A stretch of DNA of 64,000 nt, taken from Phytobacter ursingii. Lineage in GTDB: Bacteria > Pseudomonadota > Gammaproteobacteria > Enterobacterales > Enterobacteriaceae. The DNA lies in assembly GCA_901456055.1 (NCBI GenBank), contig CABDWT010000016.1, positions 620,001 through 684,000 on the forward strand. Reading direction: 5' to 3'. Positions within the stretch are counted from its first letter, which is position 1; every line of letters starts with the position of its first letter. The notes beneath the pieces are model-generated. The model did no database searches, had not been told where the DNA came from, and saw only the letters and a program-made list of their open reading frames with translations. A program made the position numbers and the translations under genes. This document shows, piece by piece, positions 16,575 to 25,623 of the stretch.

Positions 16575-17651
16575 TTATTGCTTTTCCTGACTGACAGGCC
16601 ACGATATCTTAAAAATTGAGTGTTTTTCTTGGGTCTGGCAGTAAGTTGCATTCCCACCATGGGCGAGCATAATCGCTCTGACCACTGATAACCCTAATCC
16701 GCACCCCTCAGGGTTACTCTTTCTTGCATGTTCTCCTCGCTGGAAAGGCTGGAATAACAGGCCCTGGCGTTCCTCAGGAATGCCAGGGCCGCTGTCTTCA
16801 ACGAGAATGAAGTTTTCCTTCCCGGCAATGCCATTTTTTACCCGTAACGATCGTGACGACGCGTATTTTAATGCATTATCAAAAAGCACCGTCAGGCATT
16901 GCATAATACGTAGAGGATCACAGAAACACTGCTGGTGCTCAAGTTCAGTGGTGATAGTAAAGTGTGCGCGCTGAAATTCGGGTAAAAAGTTATCAAGCAC
17001 ACTCGTAATCGTTACCTCAAGGTCAGTCTCACTGAGGGTTAGCGTATATCCGGCCCCACCATAAGAACTGACAACCCGCAGATCTTCGATTAAATGCGCC
17101 AGACCTTCGGTTTGCTTAAGCAGGTTCTGGAACAGTACGGGCGCTGGCTCGAACACACCGTCAACCAGTCCTTGCAATCTTCCTCGCAGAATCGTCACCG
17201 GCGTTCTAAGCTCGTGCGCGATAGCCGAATTCCATAAGTTCCGCTGAATATCCAGGGTCTGCAGTTTTTCTGCCATTTCGTTGAAATCGTTGACGAGATT
17301 ATTCATCTCTCCCAACTGAGAGCTCGTACAGGTTGCCCTTGCGTCAAGGTTGCCCTGGGAAATTTGTTTCAGGCTATACGCGACCGCATTTAACGGCGTC
17401 AGAATTCTGGAGGACAATTTCACCGTAAAGAACAGCGAAACGACCAGACTGGTCAGCGAGGCTATCATGATCCACAGCCAGTCCACCATGGTCATTTCAT
17501 CTTCATTGCCTGTCAGGGCCCCTCCAGGCAAATAGTAAATTAAAAAAGTATAAAATAAATATGAGCCCAGTACGGCGATAGCGATAATAATGAAGGTGAG
17601 CGACAGCATATATGTCAATATTTGACGACTGAGAATAGGGTCTTTTTTCAT
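16575..17651 (-). CDS. crrB: Sensor histidine kinase CrrB
   Basis: A 358-residue membrane histidine kinase with two transmembrane segments (about residues 13-40 and 57-78), a HAMP domain, the phospho-acceptor motif AHELRTP (His146) and the N and G boxes (LFDNALKYA, GPGIPEE, GCGLGLSVV). The N-terminus MKKDPILSRQILTYMLSLT and positions Q10, Y31, L94, W140, N141 and P151 agree with the residues I recall being altered in colistin-resistant Klebsiella CrrB; all read as wild type here. It forms an operon with crrA (ATGA overlap). It signals envelope stress to CrrA; the ligand is unknown. Confidence 0.9.
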   Translation of the reverse strand: MKKDPILSRQILTYMLSLTFIIIAIAVLGSYLFYTFLIYYLPGGALTGNEDEMTMVDWLWIMIASLTSLVVSLFFTVKLSSRILTPLNAVAYSLKQISQGNLDARATCTSSQLGEMNNLVNDFNEMAEKLQTLDIQRNLWNSAIAHELRTPVTILRGRLQGLVDGVFEPAPVLFQNLLKQTEGLAHLIEDLRVVSSYGGAGYTLTLSETDLEVTITSVLDNFLPEFQRAHFTITTELEHQQCFCDPLRIMQCLTVLFDNALKYASSRSLRVKNGIAGKENFILVEDSGPGIPEERQGLLFQPFQRGEHARKSNPEGCGLGLSVVRAIMLAHGGNATYCQTQEKHSIFKISWPVSQEKQ

Positions 17652-18352
17652 TTATTCTCACCCAGGCGGTAACCCAACCCTCTGATACTCTCCGGGATCC
17701 CTTTCAGTCCCGCATTTTCCAGCTTTTTGCGCAGCTTGCTCATGTGGCTGTCTACGGTTCTGTCCAGTGAATCACCTTCTGGCAGGCAGGAATCAAGTAA
17801 CTCTTCGCGTGAGCATACCTTTCGCGGATTTCTCGCCAGATAGGTGAGAAGTTTAAATTCAGTCGTCGTCAACACCGGCGTAACGACTTCATCCTTGACG
17901 TTTATTTCAATATAAAAATCATCAGGATAAATGGTCAGATACGCTGTTCTTATCGGCCTGGTATTTACGAGTTCTGTGTTCATTCGGGTTCTGCGCAGTA
18001 CAGCCTCAACCCTTGCGATAACTTCCGAAGGATTAAACGGTTTTATGACATAATCGTCTGCCCCGAGCCTCAGGCCCATCAGTTTGTCGATGTCCTGATC
18101 GAGTGCCGTCACCATAATAACCGGTACGTTACTCTCTTTGCGCAAGGTCGTAAGAACATTCCATCCATCATAAACAGGCAGATGGATATCAAGTAAGATG
18201 AGGTCTGGTTTATGCAAGCGAGTAAAATTTATGGCCTGCTCACCATCCCTGGCCCGAAAGGTTTTCATACCCGCGCGCTGCAAATAGCTTATCAGTATGT
18301 CGGCAATTTCATCGTCGTCTTCAGCAACAATGATCAGATTGTCTTTGTTCAT
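17648..18352 (-). CDS. crrA: Response regulator CrrA (OmpR family)
   Basis: A 234-residue OmpR/PhoB-type regulator: a receiver domain with the acidic pocket EDDDE (residues 11-15), phospho-acceptor Asp55 in LILLDIHLP and the conserved Lys in VIKPFNP, then a winged-helix DNA-binding domain ending DRTVDSHMSKLRKKL and IRGLGYRLGENK. ATG 18352 is preceded by GGAAG and is preferred to a non-ATG start at 18370. It is co-transcribed with crrB and divergent from crrC, its known target in Klebsiella. Confidence 0.9.
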   Translation of the reverse strand: MNKDNLIIVAEDDDEIADILISYLQRAGMKTFRARDGEQAINFTRLHKPDLILLDIHLPVYDGWNVLTTLRKESNVPVIMVTALDQDIDKLMGLRLGADDYVIKPFNPSEVIARVEAVLRRTRMNTELVNTRPIRTAYLTIYPDDFYIEINVKDEVVTPVLTTTEFKLLTYLARNPRKVCSREELLDSCLPEGDSLDRTVDSHMSKLRKKLENAGLKGIPESIRGLGYRLGENK

Positions 18353-18727
18353 TTTATCTTCCACCAGCACCGATGATAGAAATTATTCTATCTAAAAATA
18401 TCTTATGTCGTACTTATTTAAAGGTTATTGAATACAATGTGCGTAATGTCTGTTTGTCTAATATTACTCCTTGTTAGGACTAATCTGACAGTCCCAATCC
18501 AAAAAAGTTGCATTCCTGTGCGTTTTTCCTCAAGAAATAAACTGAGTGAAGGTATCTCCACACTGGCTACACAATCCCGAAATAAACAATCAACAATCTG
18601 ATGCAATCATTTCAACTGGAGAAACCAGGCAAGACGCCGAACGCTATTTATTTTCAAAATTTATAACGTCTAAAGCCAGAACTTTATGCATAGTTCATGC
18701 ACGTTAGATTGTGTCAGGGAAAGTAAT
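18353..18727. promoter_or_regulatory. crrA/crrC divergent control region
   Basis: A 375-bp AT-rich spacer without a supported gene. Repeated CTTAT/CTAAT words occur (CTTATGTCGTACTTAT near 18400-18415; CTAATATTAC and GACTAATC near 18457-18485), which could be direct-repeat half-sites for an OmpR-family regulator. The ribosome site AGGGA at 18716-18720 serves crrC. CrrA binding here is inference. Confidence 0.4.
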
Positions 18728-19135
18728 ATGAAAGGCATTGAACGTATTTTTCAAAAGGTAATTTGGGATTCTTTTTTGTTTTTTCTGGTATCGTGCATAT
18801 TACTGTTTCCGTGGTTGTTTGTTGCGCACACTATTGAAGAAAAAGCGGATGTCGCGGTCATCTCTTTGCCCCTGGCGTTTACCTGTGTGGTCATCGCTTT
18901 TTTCTTTTTTATCATTCAAAAGAAACCAGGGGCATTAAGGGAGTTAGCCGTCATAACGTTCTATGTTATTGTTGTCTTTGTTTATACTATTCTGGTGTTC
19001 AATTTACTTCTCAATATGATGCCAGGGATGGATGATTTTATATTTTATTACGGATGTTTTTTAAGTGTCTTCTTCTTCGGTACGCCAGTGTATTTATTGA
19101 TGCGGATGATGTGGACTTTTTTCACCATAAAGTAA
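18728..19135 (+). CDS. crrC: CrrC, small membrane connector protein
   Basis: A 135-residue inner-membrane protein with four hydrophobic segments (roughly residues 12-34, 43-66, 75-99 and 104-127) and no enzymatic motif. Its place, divergent from crrAB and followed by an RND pump, matches crrC of Klebsiella, whose product is reported to link CrrAB activation to PmrAB and lipid A modification. ATG 18728 (MKGIERIF) has AGGGA seven bases upstream. I name it by context plus general character; the sequence match was not computed. Confidence 0.72.
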   Translation: MKGIERIFQKVIWDSFLFFLVSCILLFPWLFVAHTIEEKADVAVISLPLAFTCVVIAFFFFIIQKKPGALRELAVITFYVIVVFVYTILVFNLLLNMMPGMDDFIFYYGCFLSVFFFGTPVYLLMRMMWTFFTIK

Positions 19136-19330
19136 TTGTGTGATGCATAAAGGTACAGAGAAAGTCCGCCTCCACACTCTTTCCATAAACCTGTCATACG
19201 TGCTCAATATCGTTTTTTTATCATTGAAACACATCATTTATCACATGACTTTCCGCCGGGAAGGGTGAGGCAGGCTAGTGAATTTTTTAATTTTCCTGAA
19301 CGTTATGTCAGTTGACTGGAATTATTTCTG

Positions 19331-22300
19331 ATGCCGTACTTTTTTATTGAAAGACCTATATTTGCCTGGGTGGTTGCGCTGTTTATTGTTCTGACCGGCC
19401 TATTGTCTATCCCCCAACTGCCCGTAGCACAATATCCGGCGGTTGCACCGCCCGGTATTATCATCTCGCTCAGTTACCCCGGCGCCAGTCCGGATGTCAT
19501 GAACACCTCTGTCGTTTCGCTTATTGAACGCGAGATCTCAGGCGTGGATAACTTACTGTATTTTGAATCGTCCAGTGATACCACCGGTATGGCATCTATT
19601 ACGGTCACTTTCAGGCCGGGTACAGACATTAAACTCGCCCAGATGGACCTGCAAAACCAGATCAAGATTGTTGAGCCGCGTTTACCGCAGGCTGTGCGGC
19701 AAAATGGTATTAATGTTGAGGCCGCTAATTCCGGATTTCTTATGATGGTGGGTTTAAAATCCCGCACCGGCGAATATCAGGAAGCGGATTTAAGCGATTA
19801 TTTCGCCAGAAATTTGACGGATGAACTGCGACGTGTGCCGGGCGTCGGGAAAGTGCAGCTATTTGGCGGTGAGAAAGCGCTGCGGATCTGGCTTGATCCG
19901 ATGAAATTACACGGTTACGGACTCTCTGTTACGGACGTATTAACCGCAGTGAGTCAGCAAAACGTGATTGTTTCTCCTGGCCGAACGGGAGACGAGCCAG
20001 CGGTCTCTGGCCAGGCCGTTACCTATCCGATAACCGTCAGGGGTCAACTCTCCTCTGTTGAGGCGTTTCGCAATATTACGCTCAAATCGGAGGTCTCCGG
20101 CGCTCGTCTGACCCTGGCCGATGTTGCCCGCGTTGAATCCGGGTTACAAAGCTATGCCTTTGGAATACGTGAAAACGGTGTTCCGGCAACGGCTGCCGCT
20201 ATCCAGCTTTCGCCCGGTGCAAATGCTATCAATACGGCATCCGGTGTCCGAGCGCGACTGGCTGAGCTGTCAGGCGTACTTCCTGAGGGAATGGAATTTA
20301 CGGTTCCTTTTGATACAGCGCCTTTCGTTAAACTTTCCATAATGAAGGTGCTGGAGACATTCGTTGAAGCGATGGTTCTGGTCTTCTTCGTCATGCTGCT
20401 TTTTCTGCATAAAATCCGCTGCACGCTGATCCCTGCCATCGTTGCGCCTGTGGCGCTGTTGGGGACCTTTACGGTGATGTTGTTAAGCGGTTTTTCCATC
20501 AACATTTTGACCATGTTTGGCATGGTGCTGGCAATCGGCATTATCGTTGATGATGCCATTGTTGTCGTAGAAAACGTTGAACGCCTGATGGAAGACAAAG
20601 CGCTCTCACCGAAGGAGGCAACGCGAAAAGCGATGCGTGAAATCACGCCGGCCATAATGGGTATTACACTGGTGCTCACGGCGGTATTTATCCCGATGGC
20701 GTTTGCCGGAGGGTCTGTCGGGATTATTTACCGGCAGTTCTGCATCTCTATGGCGGTGTCTATTTTACTCTCCGCCTTTCTGGCACTAACGCTTACGCCA
20801 GCACTCTGCGCAACGTTATTAAAACCCCATCATCATGCCTCCCGCAAAGGCAGCGCGTTTTCCGCGTGGTTCAACGGTCATTTTTATGCGCTTACTTCGC
20901 TTTACGCCTCCGGCCTCGGATTTGTTCTGAAACGGACCGGACGAATGATGATGCTTTATGCCGCGTTGTGCATGGCGCTTTTTCTCGGTCTGTCTACGTT
21001 ACCGTCATCATTTTTACCGGATGAAGATCAAGGCTACTTTATGTCATCAATCCAGCTTCCCTCAGACGCGACGATGCAGCGTACGCTTAAGGTGGTGCAA
21101 AAATTCGAAGAGGAAATCGCCGGTCAACCGGCGGTCGAAAGCAACATTATGATTCTGGGATTTGGGTTTTCAGGCTCCGGCCAGAATTCAGCCATGGCGT
21201 TCACCACCCTTAAGGACTGGACACAACGCGAAGGAATGAGCGCGCAAGATCAGGCTGACTCTATTCAGTCCAGAATGGAGAGTGTGTCAGACGGGGTCAC
21301 AATGAGTCTGCTTCCGCCGGCTATTTCTGATATGGGGACCTCATCCGGGTTCACGTATTATGTGCAAGACCGGGGAGGCAGGGGGTATCAGGCGTTAAAA
21401 AAGGCAGCGGATGAACTCGTCGTGCAGGCTAATAAAAACCCATATTTGACCGATGTTTACATTGATGGTCTTGCGGAGGGAGCAACGCTCGCCCTTAACA
21501 TTGACAGGGAAAAAGCCGAAGCCATGGGGGTTTCGTTTGATGAGATTAATCAAACTCTTTCCGTCGCAACGGGATCAAACTATGTCAATGATTACATCAA
21601 TAATGGCCGGGTTCAGCAGGTCATTGTCCAGGCTGATTCACCATTCCGTATGCAGCCGGAACAGTTATTACATTTATCGGTTAAAAACCGCCAGGGGCAG
21701 ATGCTTCCGGTGTCCACGTTTGTAACGCTCTCCTGGCAGGTCGCGCCGCAGCAACTGAACCGCTATCAGGGCTATCCCGCTATTCGTATTACCGGAAATG
21801 CATCGTCCGGTGAATCCACAGGTACCGCAATGGCGGCGATGGAGGGACTTGCAAAAAACTTACCTTCGGGTTTTGCGGGCGAATGGGCAGGCAGTTCATT
21901 ACAGGAAAAGGCATCAGCATCACAGCTTCCGGGGCTCATTGTTCTGTCGATGTTAGTGGTGTTTATGGTGCTCGCCGCGCTCTATGAAAGCTGGTCTGTT
22001 CCCTTTGCGGTGATGCTGGTTGTTCCGCTGGGTTTGCTCGGCGCCGTACTGGCGGTAACCGTTGCGAATATGACGAACGACGTCTTTTTTAAAGTCGGTC
22101 TGATAACCCTTATTGGGCTCTCTGCCAAGAACGCCATTCTGATTATTGAATTTGCGAGACAATTAATGCATCAGGGCAAAAACATCATCGAGGCGACACT
22201 CATTGCCTCCCGACAGCGTTTGCGCCCGATACTCATGACATCTTTAGCGTTCACATTAGGCGTGGTTCCCCTGATGCTTGCCAAAGGTGCAAGCGACAGC

Positions 22301-22447
22301 ACTCAGCATGCTATAGGAACAGGGGTATTCGGAGGGATGATCAGCGCAACATTACTGGCTATTTTCTTTGTTCCCGTGTTTTTCGTCGTCATTGTCCGCT
22401 TTCTTGAAACGCGAAAATTCGGCCAGAATAAACCCCGAAACAGGTAA
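19331..22447 (+). CDS. kexD: RND multidrug efflux transporter, KexD-like
   Basis: A 1038-residue HAE1-type RND inner-membrane pump with the AcrB layout: 12 membrane helices and two large periplasmic loops. The proton-relay Asp pair Asp407-Asp408 (GIIVDDAIVVVENVER) is at AcrB numbering, with the second-half Lys in GLSAKNAILIIEF. No membrane-fusion or outer-membrane partner is encoded nearby, so it must borrow one such as AcrA/TolC. It follows crrC, as the CrrAB-regulated KexD pump does in Klebsiella. Substrates cannot be read; macrolides and polymyxin-related phenotypes are reported for KexD. Confidence 0.85.
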   Translation: MPYFFIERPIFAWVVALFIVLTGLLSIPQLPVAQYPAVAPPGIIISLSYPGASPDVMNTSVVSLIEREISGVDNLLYFESSSDTTGMASITVTFRPGTDIKLAQMDLQNQIKIVEPRLPQAVRQNGINVEAANSGFLMMVGLKSRTGEYQEADLSDYFARNLTDELRRVPGVGKVQLFGGEKALRIWLDPMKLHGYGLSVTDVLTAVSQQNVIVSPGRTGDEPAVSGQAVTYPITVRGQLSSVEAFRNITLKSEVSGARLTLADVARVESGLQSYAFGIRENGVPATAAAIQLSPGANAINTASGVRARLAELSGVLPEGMEFTVPFDTAPFVKLSIMKVLETFVEAMVLVFFVMLLFLHKIRCTLIPAIVAPVALLGTFTVMLLSGFSINILTMFGMVLAIGIIVDDAIVVVENVERLMEDKALSPKEATRKAMREITPAIMGITLVLTAVFIPMAFAGGSVGIIYRQFCISMAVSILLSAFLALTLTPALCATLLKPHHHASRKGSAFSAWFNGHFYALTSLYASGLGFVLKRTGRMMMLYAALCMALFLGLSTLPSSFLPDEDQGYFMSSIQLPSDATMQRTLKVVQKFEEEIAGQPAVESNIMILGFGFSGSGQNSAMAFTTLKDWTQREGMSAQDQADSIQSRMESVSDGVTMSLLPPAISDMGTSSGFTYYVQDRGGRGYQALKKAADELVVQANKNPYLTDVYIDGLAEGATLALNIDREKAEAMGVSFDEINQTLSVATGSNYVNDYINNGRVQQVIVQADSPFRMQPEQLLHLSVKNRQGQMLPVSTFVTLSWQVAPQQLNRYQGYPAIRITGNASSGESTGTAMAAMEGLAKNLPSGFAGEWAGSSLQEKASASQLPGLIVLSMLVVFMVLAALYESWSVPFAVMLVVPLGLLGAVLAVTVANMTNDVFFKVGLITLIGLSAKNAILIIEFARQLMHQGKNIIEATLIASRQRLRPILMTSLAFTLGVVPLMLAKGASDSTQHAIGTGVFGGMISATLLAIFFVPVFFVVIVRFLETRKFGQNKPRNR

Positions 22448-22476
22448 TCTCCTTTATCGCTTCCAGCCAGAAAGAC

Positions 22477-22513
22477 GCCGGGTTTCACCGGTTATGCCCC
22501 TGTGAAACCCGGC
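22477..22513 (+). terminator. Hairpin after the RND pump
   Basis: GCCGGGTTTCAC and GTGAAACCCGGC form a perfect 12-bp stem around a 13-base loop, 30 bp past the stop of the RND gene and before the convergent DUF1304 gene. There is no strong T-run. Confidence 0.6.
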
Positions 22514-22570
22514 CATATAGCGACCCGAAGATGTTCCCGGTCGCTCAATAGGCCTGGCATCGTCGGATAT

Positions 22571-22921
22571 TCATTGCAACAGCAATGCGACCATCGCGAT
22601 AAGCGCCGGTAGTGCCTGAACATAGAGGATTTTCTTGCTGGCGGTTGCTGCGCCAAACACCCCGGCTATCAATACGCATGCCAGGAAGAACAGTTTGACT
22701 GGAAACCCGGCGTCCCCCAGCCACAGACCCCACAGCAAACCGGCGGCTAAAAAGCCGTTATACAGTCCCTGATTGGCGGCCATCACGCGGGTGTCACGGG
22801 CAAAATCGGCGCTAAGGTTGAACGCCTTACGGCCTGTTTTGGTATCCCACAAAAACATTTCAAGAACCAGAATGTAGACATGGATAGCGGCGACAAGCGC
22901 GATGAGGATGTTTGCTAACAC
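22571..22921 (-). CDS. DUF1304 family membrane protein
   Basis: A 116-residue integral membrane protein with four hydrophobic segments and the family landmarks LVAAIHVYILVLEMFLW near the N-terminus and VMAANQGLYNGFLAAGL in the middle. It starts at GTG 22921 with AAGG upstream on the minus strand. The function of DUF1304 proteins is not established. It stands as a single gene between the RND pump and a GST. Confidence 0.85.
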   Translation of the reverse strand: MLANILIALVAAIHVYILVLEMFLWDTKTGRKAFNLSADFARDTRVMAANQGLYNGFLAAGLLWGLWLGDAGFPVKLFFLACVLIAGVFGAATASKKILYVQALPALIAMVALLLQ

Positions 22922-23053
22922 AAGGAACCTTAACGGATAAGAGCAGGGTATCTGGAGTATAGATAACGGTATAAAAAAACGAAGAAAAATCCCTTCGTTT
23001 TATCGTGTGGATGCGGGCTAAAGACTAAACACGGTTATTAACCCGCCCCGTTT

Positions 23054-23659
23054 TTAGCATAAAGGATATTTTTTAAACGCGGGCAGGGTCTCGCAGAAAT
23101 CAGCAAGCAACGCAATGTGTTTAAAATCGCCAGCCAGTACGACATGTGGGATCATCGACTGAATAAATGTCCACACTACCGCGCTGGTGACGGAAACCTG
23201 ATCGGGGCGCTGCGCGGCAGGGCGGTCTGCCAGCAGCGCCTCCCACTCCTGGCAGGCGGCTAACAACTGCTGTGTCACTCGCGCCACCCACGGCTGATGC
23301 TGTTTTTCTTCCGGTCTGAGATTGTGCTCATAAATGTGTTGCACCGCTTTTTCGCAGGCGGCCAGCACCACACCCAGCAGACGAAGGTCGTGTGCCAGCG
23401 CCTCCGGCTCTGCGGGGAATAATTTCTGCTCTGTGCCCGCCAGTGTCTCGAAATAGTACAAAATAAGCGTGGATTCCATTAACTGCACGCCGTTATCCAG
23501 CAGCAGCGTTGGCGCTTTGACCACCGGATTAATACGAGCGAACGCGTCAAATGAGCGAAAAACCGACAGCGGCATACTTTCAAATTCGATGCCATAGAGT
23601 TCCAGGGATACCGCAATACGCCTGACGTAAGGCGAGTCCATCATGCCAATGAGTTTCAT
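23054..23659 (-). CDS. Glutathione S-transferase family protein
   Basis: A 201-residue GST. The N-terminal thioredoxin-like domain starts MKLIGMMDSPYVRRIAVSLE, with Ser9 or Tyr11 as candidate glutathione contact, VKAPTLLLDNG (cis-Pro) and MESTLILYYFE (Glu-Ser glutathione contact). The C-terminal helical domain is intact. ATG 23659 has AGGA upstream and is preferred to a start at 23683. A divergent LysR gene probably controls it. It is distinct in sequence from the GST at 8993. Confidence 0.86.
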   Translation of the reverse strand: MKLIGMMDSPYVRRIAVSLELYGIEFESMPLSVFRSFDAFARINPVVKAPTLLLDNGVQLMESTLILYYFETLAGTEQKLFPAEPEALAHDLRLLGVVLAACEKAVQHIYEHNLRPEEKQHQPWVARVTQQLLAACQEWEALLADRPAAQRPDQVSVTSAVVWTFIQSMIPHVVLAGDFKHIALLADFCETLPAFKKYPLC

Positions 23660-23966
23660 CGTGATTCCTGCCCATTCCAGCAACAGCCGTTAATTGATTG
23701 ACCGCGACATCTGTCACAGTGATGCCCCGGTGTAGAAGACGAAGAAACCTTACCGTATATCGGAGGGGGCGACTATCACGGGTTTCTTACCATATGTGTT
23801 AGTTTTGCTAACGTTTAACGTGATTATCGTGCGTCCTGCAAACAACGTTAAAATTAACTGACCGAACATCATTGGCTTATCGCTTTAAAGTTGTCTGCCG
23901 TTGATTTAAGAAAGCCTCTTTGGTAGTAACGTTAACATATTGAATCCTGTGTTTGAGGAAAGCACG
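23660..23966. promoter_or_regulatory. GST/LysR divergent region with LysR-type dyad
   Basis: GTTAG-N5-CTAAC at 23798-23812 is a perfect dyad enclosing TTAGTTTTGCTAA, a T-N11-A LysR-type core. It lies midway between the divergent GST and LysR genes. No other gene is seen. Confidence 0.5.
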
Positions 23967-24857
23967 ATGTCGGATTTCCCGCCGATCGCCAGCCTGCGAA
24001 GTTTTGAGGCCGTTGCGCGCCTGGGTAGTGTGACCCAGGCGGCAAAAGAGATGAACGTAACTCATTCTGCCGTAAGTCAGCAAATCAAAATCCTTGAGGA
24101 GTTGGTGGGCGTAAAACTGTTTATCCGTCACGGGCGCGGGGTGCAGATTAGCGAAGAAGGACGGCTGTATGCGTTACAGATACGCGAGGCGTTAAATCAC
24201 ATTTCAGATGCCACCCGGCTGGTGCAGGTAAAGCCGCGCACGATGGAACTGACTCTGGCAACGGTGCCTTCTTTTGGCAATCACTGGTTAATGCCGCGCC
24301 TGATGCGGTTTCGCGAGAAATTTCCTCTCATATCGTTACGTTTACAGGTCAGTCTGACGGTTACCAGCCTGCAACAGCAAGGCATCGATATTGCGATCCG
24401 TATGGGGCAGGGTGACTGGGAAGGCATGGACAGCCGCTTTCTTTTTTCTGATGAGCTGATTGTCGTTGCGGCACCTGGCTATAACAATGGCAACTTACCC
24501 GCCACGCCGCAAGAGGTGGCGAAGAGTCACATTATCTTTTCGACGGAATCGTGGAAAAGCTGGTGCCTGAATGCCGGGCTGGAAAAAGAGATTGTGCCAG
24601 CGGGACTGCGTATCAACGATTCGAACCTGGTGCTTGAAGCCGTCCGGCTGGGCGCTGGTATTGCGCTTGAGCGCCGTTCTCTGGTCAGGGACGCTATCGC
24701 GCGGGGCGAACTGGTGCAGATAACCTCATTCTCGGCGCCGTATCCCTGGCACTACTGGCTGGTGACCTCTGCACAGACAGAGAAAGCGCGGGAAATCTCT
24801 CTTTTCATCTCCTGGCTGGATGAAGAGATAGCCCTGTGGCGCGAGCAGACGCCGTGA
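23967..24857 (+). CDS. LysR-family regulator, GcvA-like
   Basis: A 296-residue LysR protein of the GcvA/AmpR-like subgroup: it begins MSDFPPIASLRSFEAVARLG with HTH GSVTQAAKEMNVTHSAVSQQ, followed by an effector domain with LTLATVPSFGNHWLMPRL and GIDIAIRMGQGDWEG. ATG 23967 is preceded by GAGGAAA. It is divergent from the GST at 23054, its probable target. Confidence 0.88.
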   Translation: MSDFPPIASLRSFEAVARLGSVTQAAKEMNVTHSAVSQQIKILEELVGVKLFIRHGRGVQISEEGRLYALQIREALNHISDATRLVQVKPRTMELTLATVPSFGNHWLMPRLMRFREKFPLISLRLQVSLTVTSLQQQGIDIAIRMGQGDWEGMDSRFLFSDELIVVAAPGYNNGNLPATPQEVAKSHIIFSTESWKSWCLNAGLEKEIVPAGLRINDSNLVLEAVRLGAGIALERRSLVRDAIARGELVQITSFSAPYPWHYWLVTSAQTEKAREISLFISWLDEEIALWREQTP

Positions 24858-24924
24858 AGGCCAGATTCGCCAGGTGGCGGAGAATCCGCTATTATCCGCT
24901 CTCCCTTTTTCGCTGGGCAGCCTG

Positions 24925-25623
24925 ATGTCTGAGATTATCGATACCTTTATTGCCCCGCCGTGCCAGGAGGAAGTTACGATCCTTTGGCAGGACGAACATC
25001 TGCTACTCATCAATAAACCCGCCGGGCTGCTTAGCCTCTCCGGGAAAAATCCGCAAAACCTCGACTCTGTGCATCACCGGCTGGTCAACCTATTCCCCGG
25101 CTGCACGCTGGTCCACCGCCTTGATTTTGGTACCTCCGGGCTGATGGTGGTGGCGCGCAACAAGGCGATCAATGCTGCACTCTGCCGCCAGTTCAGCCAG
25201 CGCACGGTGAACAAGGTCTACACTGCGTTGCTCTGTGGGCATCTGGCCAACGATGACGGGGTGATCGACGCGCCGATCGCCAAAGATCCGGCGCTGTTTC
25301 CGCTGATGTCGATTTGCGCTGTTCACGGCAAACCCGCACGCTCACGCTATCGGGTCGTGGACCGTTTTTTTCAGGAAGGGGAAGACGGAACGTTACTGCC
25401 TCTGACGCGGGTCGTACTGACTCCGGAGACCGGGCGCACCCATCAGTTGCGCATTCACTGCCAGCATCTGGGCCATCCCATTCTGGGCTGTGACCTGTAT
25501 GGCGGTCTGAGGCTACCGGGCACGGCGCGAACACCGCGAATGATGCTGCACGCCAGTGAATTGCATTTTGTCCATCCGGTCAGCGCAGAACCGATCAACG
25601 CCTGCCACGCCAGCCCGTTCTGA
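24925..25623 (+). CDS. RluA-family pseudouridine synthase
   Basis: A 232-residue pseudouridine synthase with the catalytic motif HRLDFGTSGLMVVARNK (Asp of HRLD), the KPAGLLSLSG motif I and the RTHQLRIHCQHLGHPILGC motif near the C-terminus. It lacks an N-terminal S4 domain, like the TruC/RluF-short members. The start at ATG 24925 (MSEIIDTF) is judged by alignment habit rather than a strong ribosome site; a GTG at 24874 would add 17 residues. It modifies tRNA or rRNA; the target base is not deducible. Confidence 0.87.
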   Translation: MSEIIDTFIAPPCQEEVTILWQDEHLLLINKPAGLLSLSGKNPQNLDSVHHRLVNLFPGCTLVHRLDFGTSGLMVVARNKAINAALCRQFSQRTVNKVYTALLCGHLANDDGVIDAPIAKDPALFPLMSICAVHGKPARSRYRVVDRFFQEGEDGTLLPLTRVVLTPETGRTHQLRIHCQHLGHPILGCDLYGGLRLPGTARTPRMMLHASELHFVHPVSAEPINACHASPF

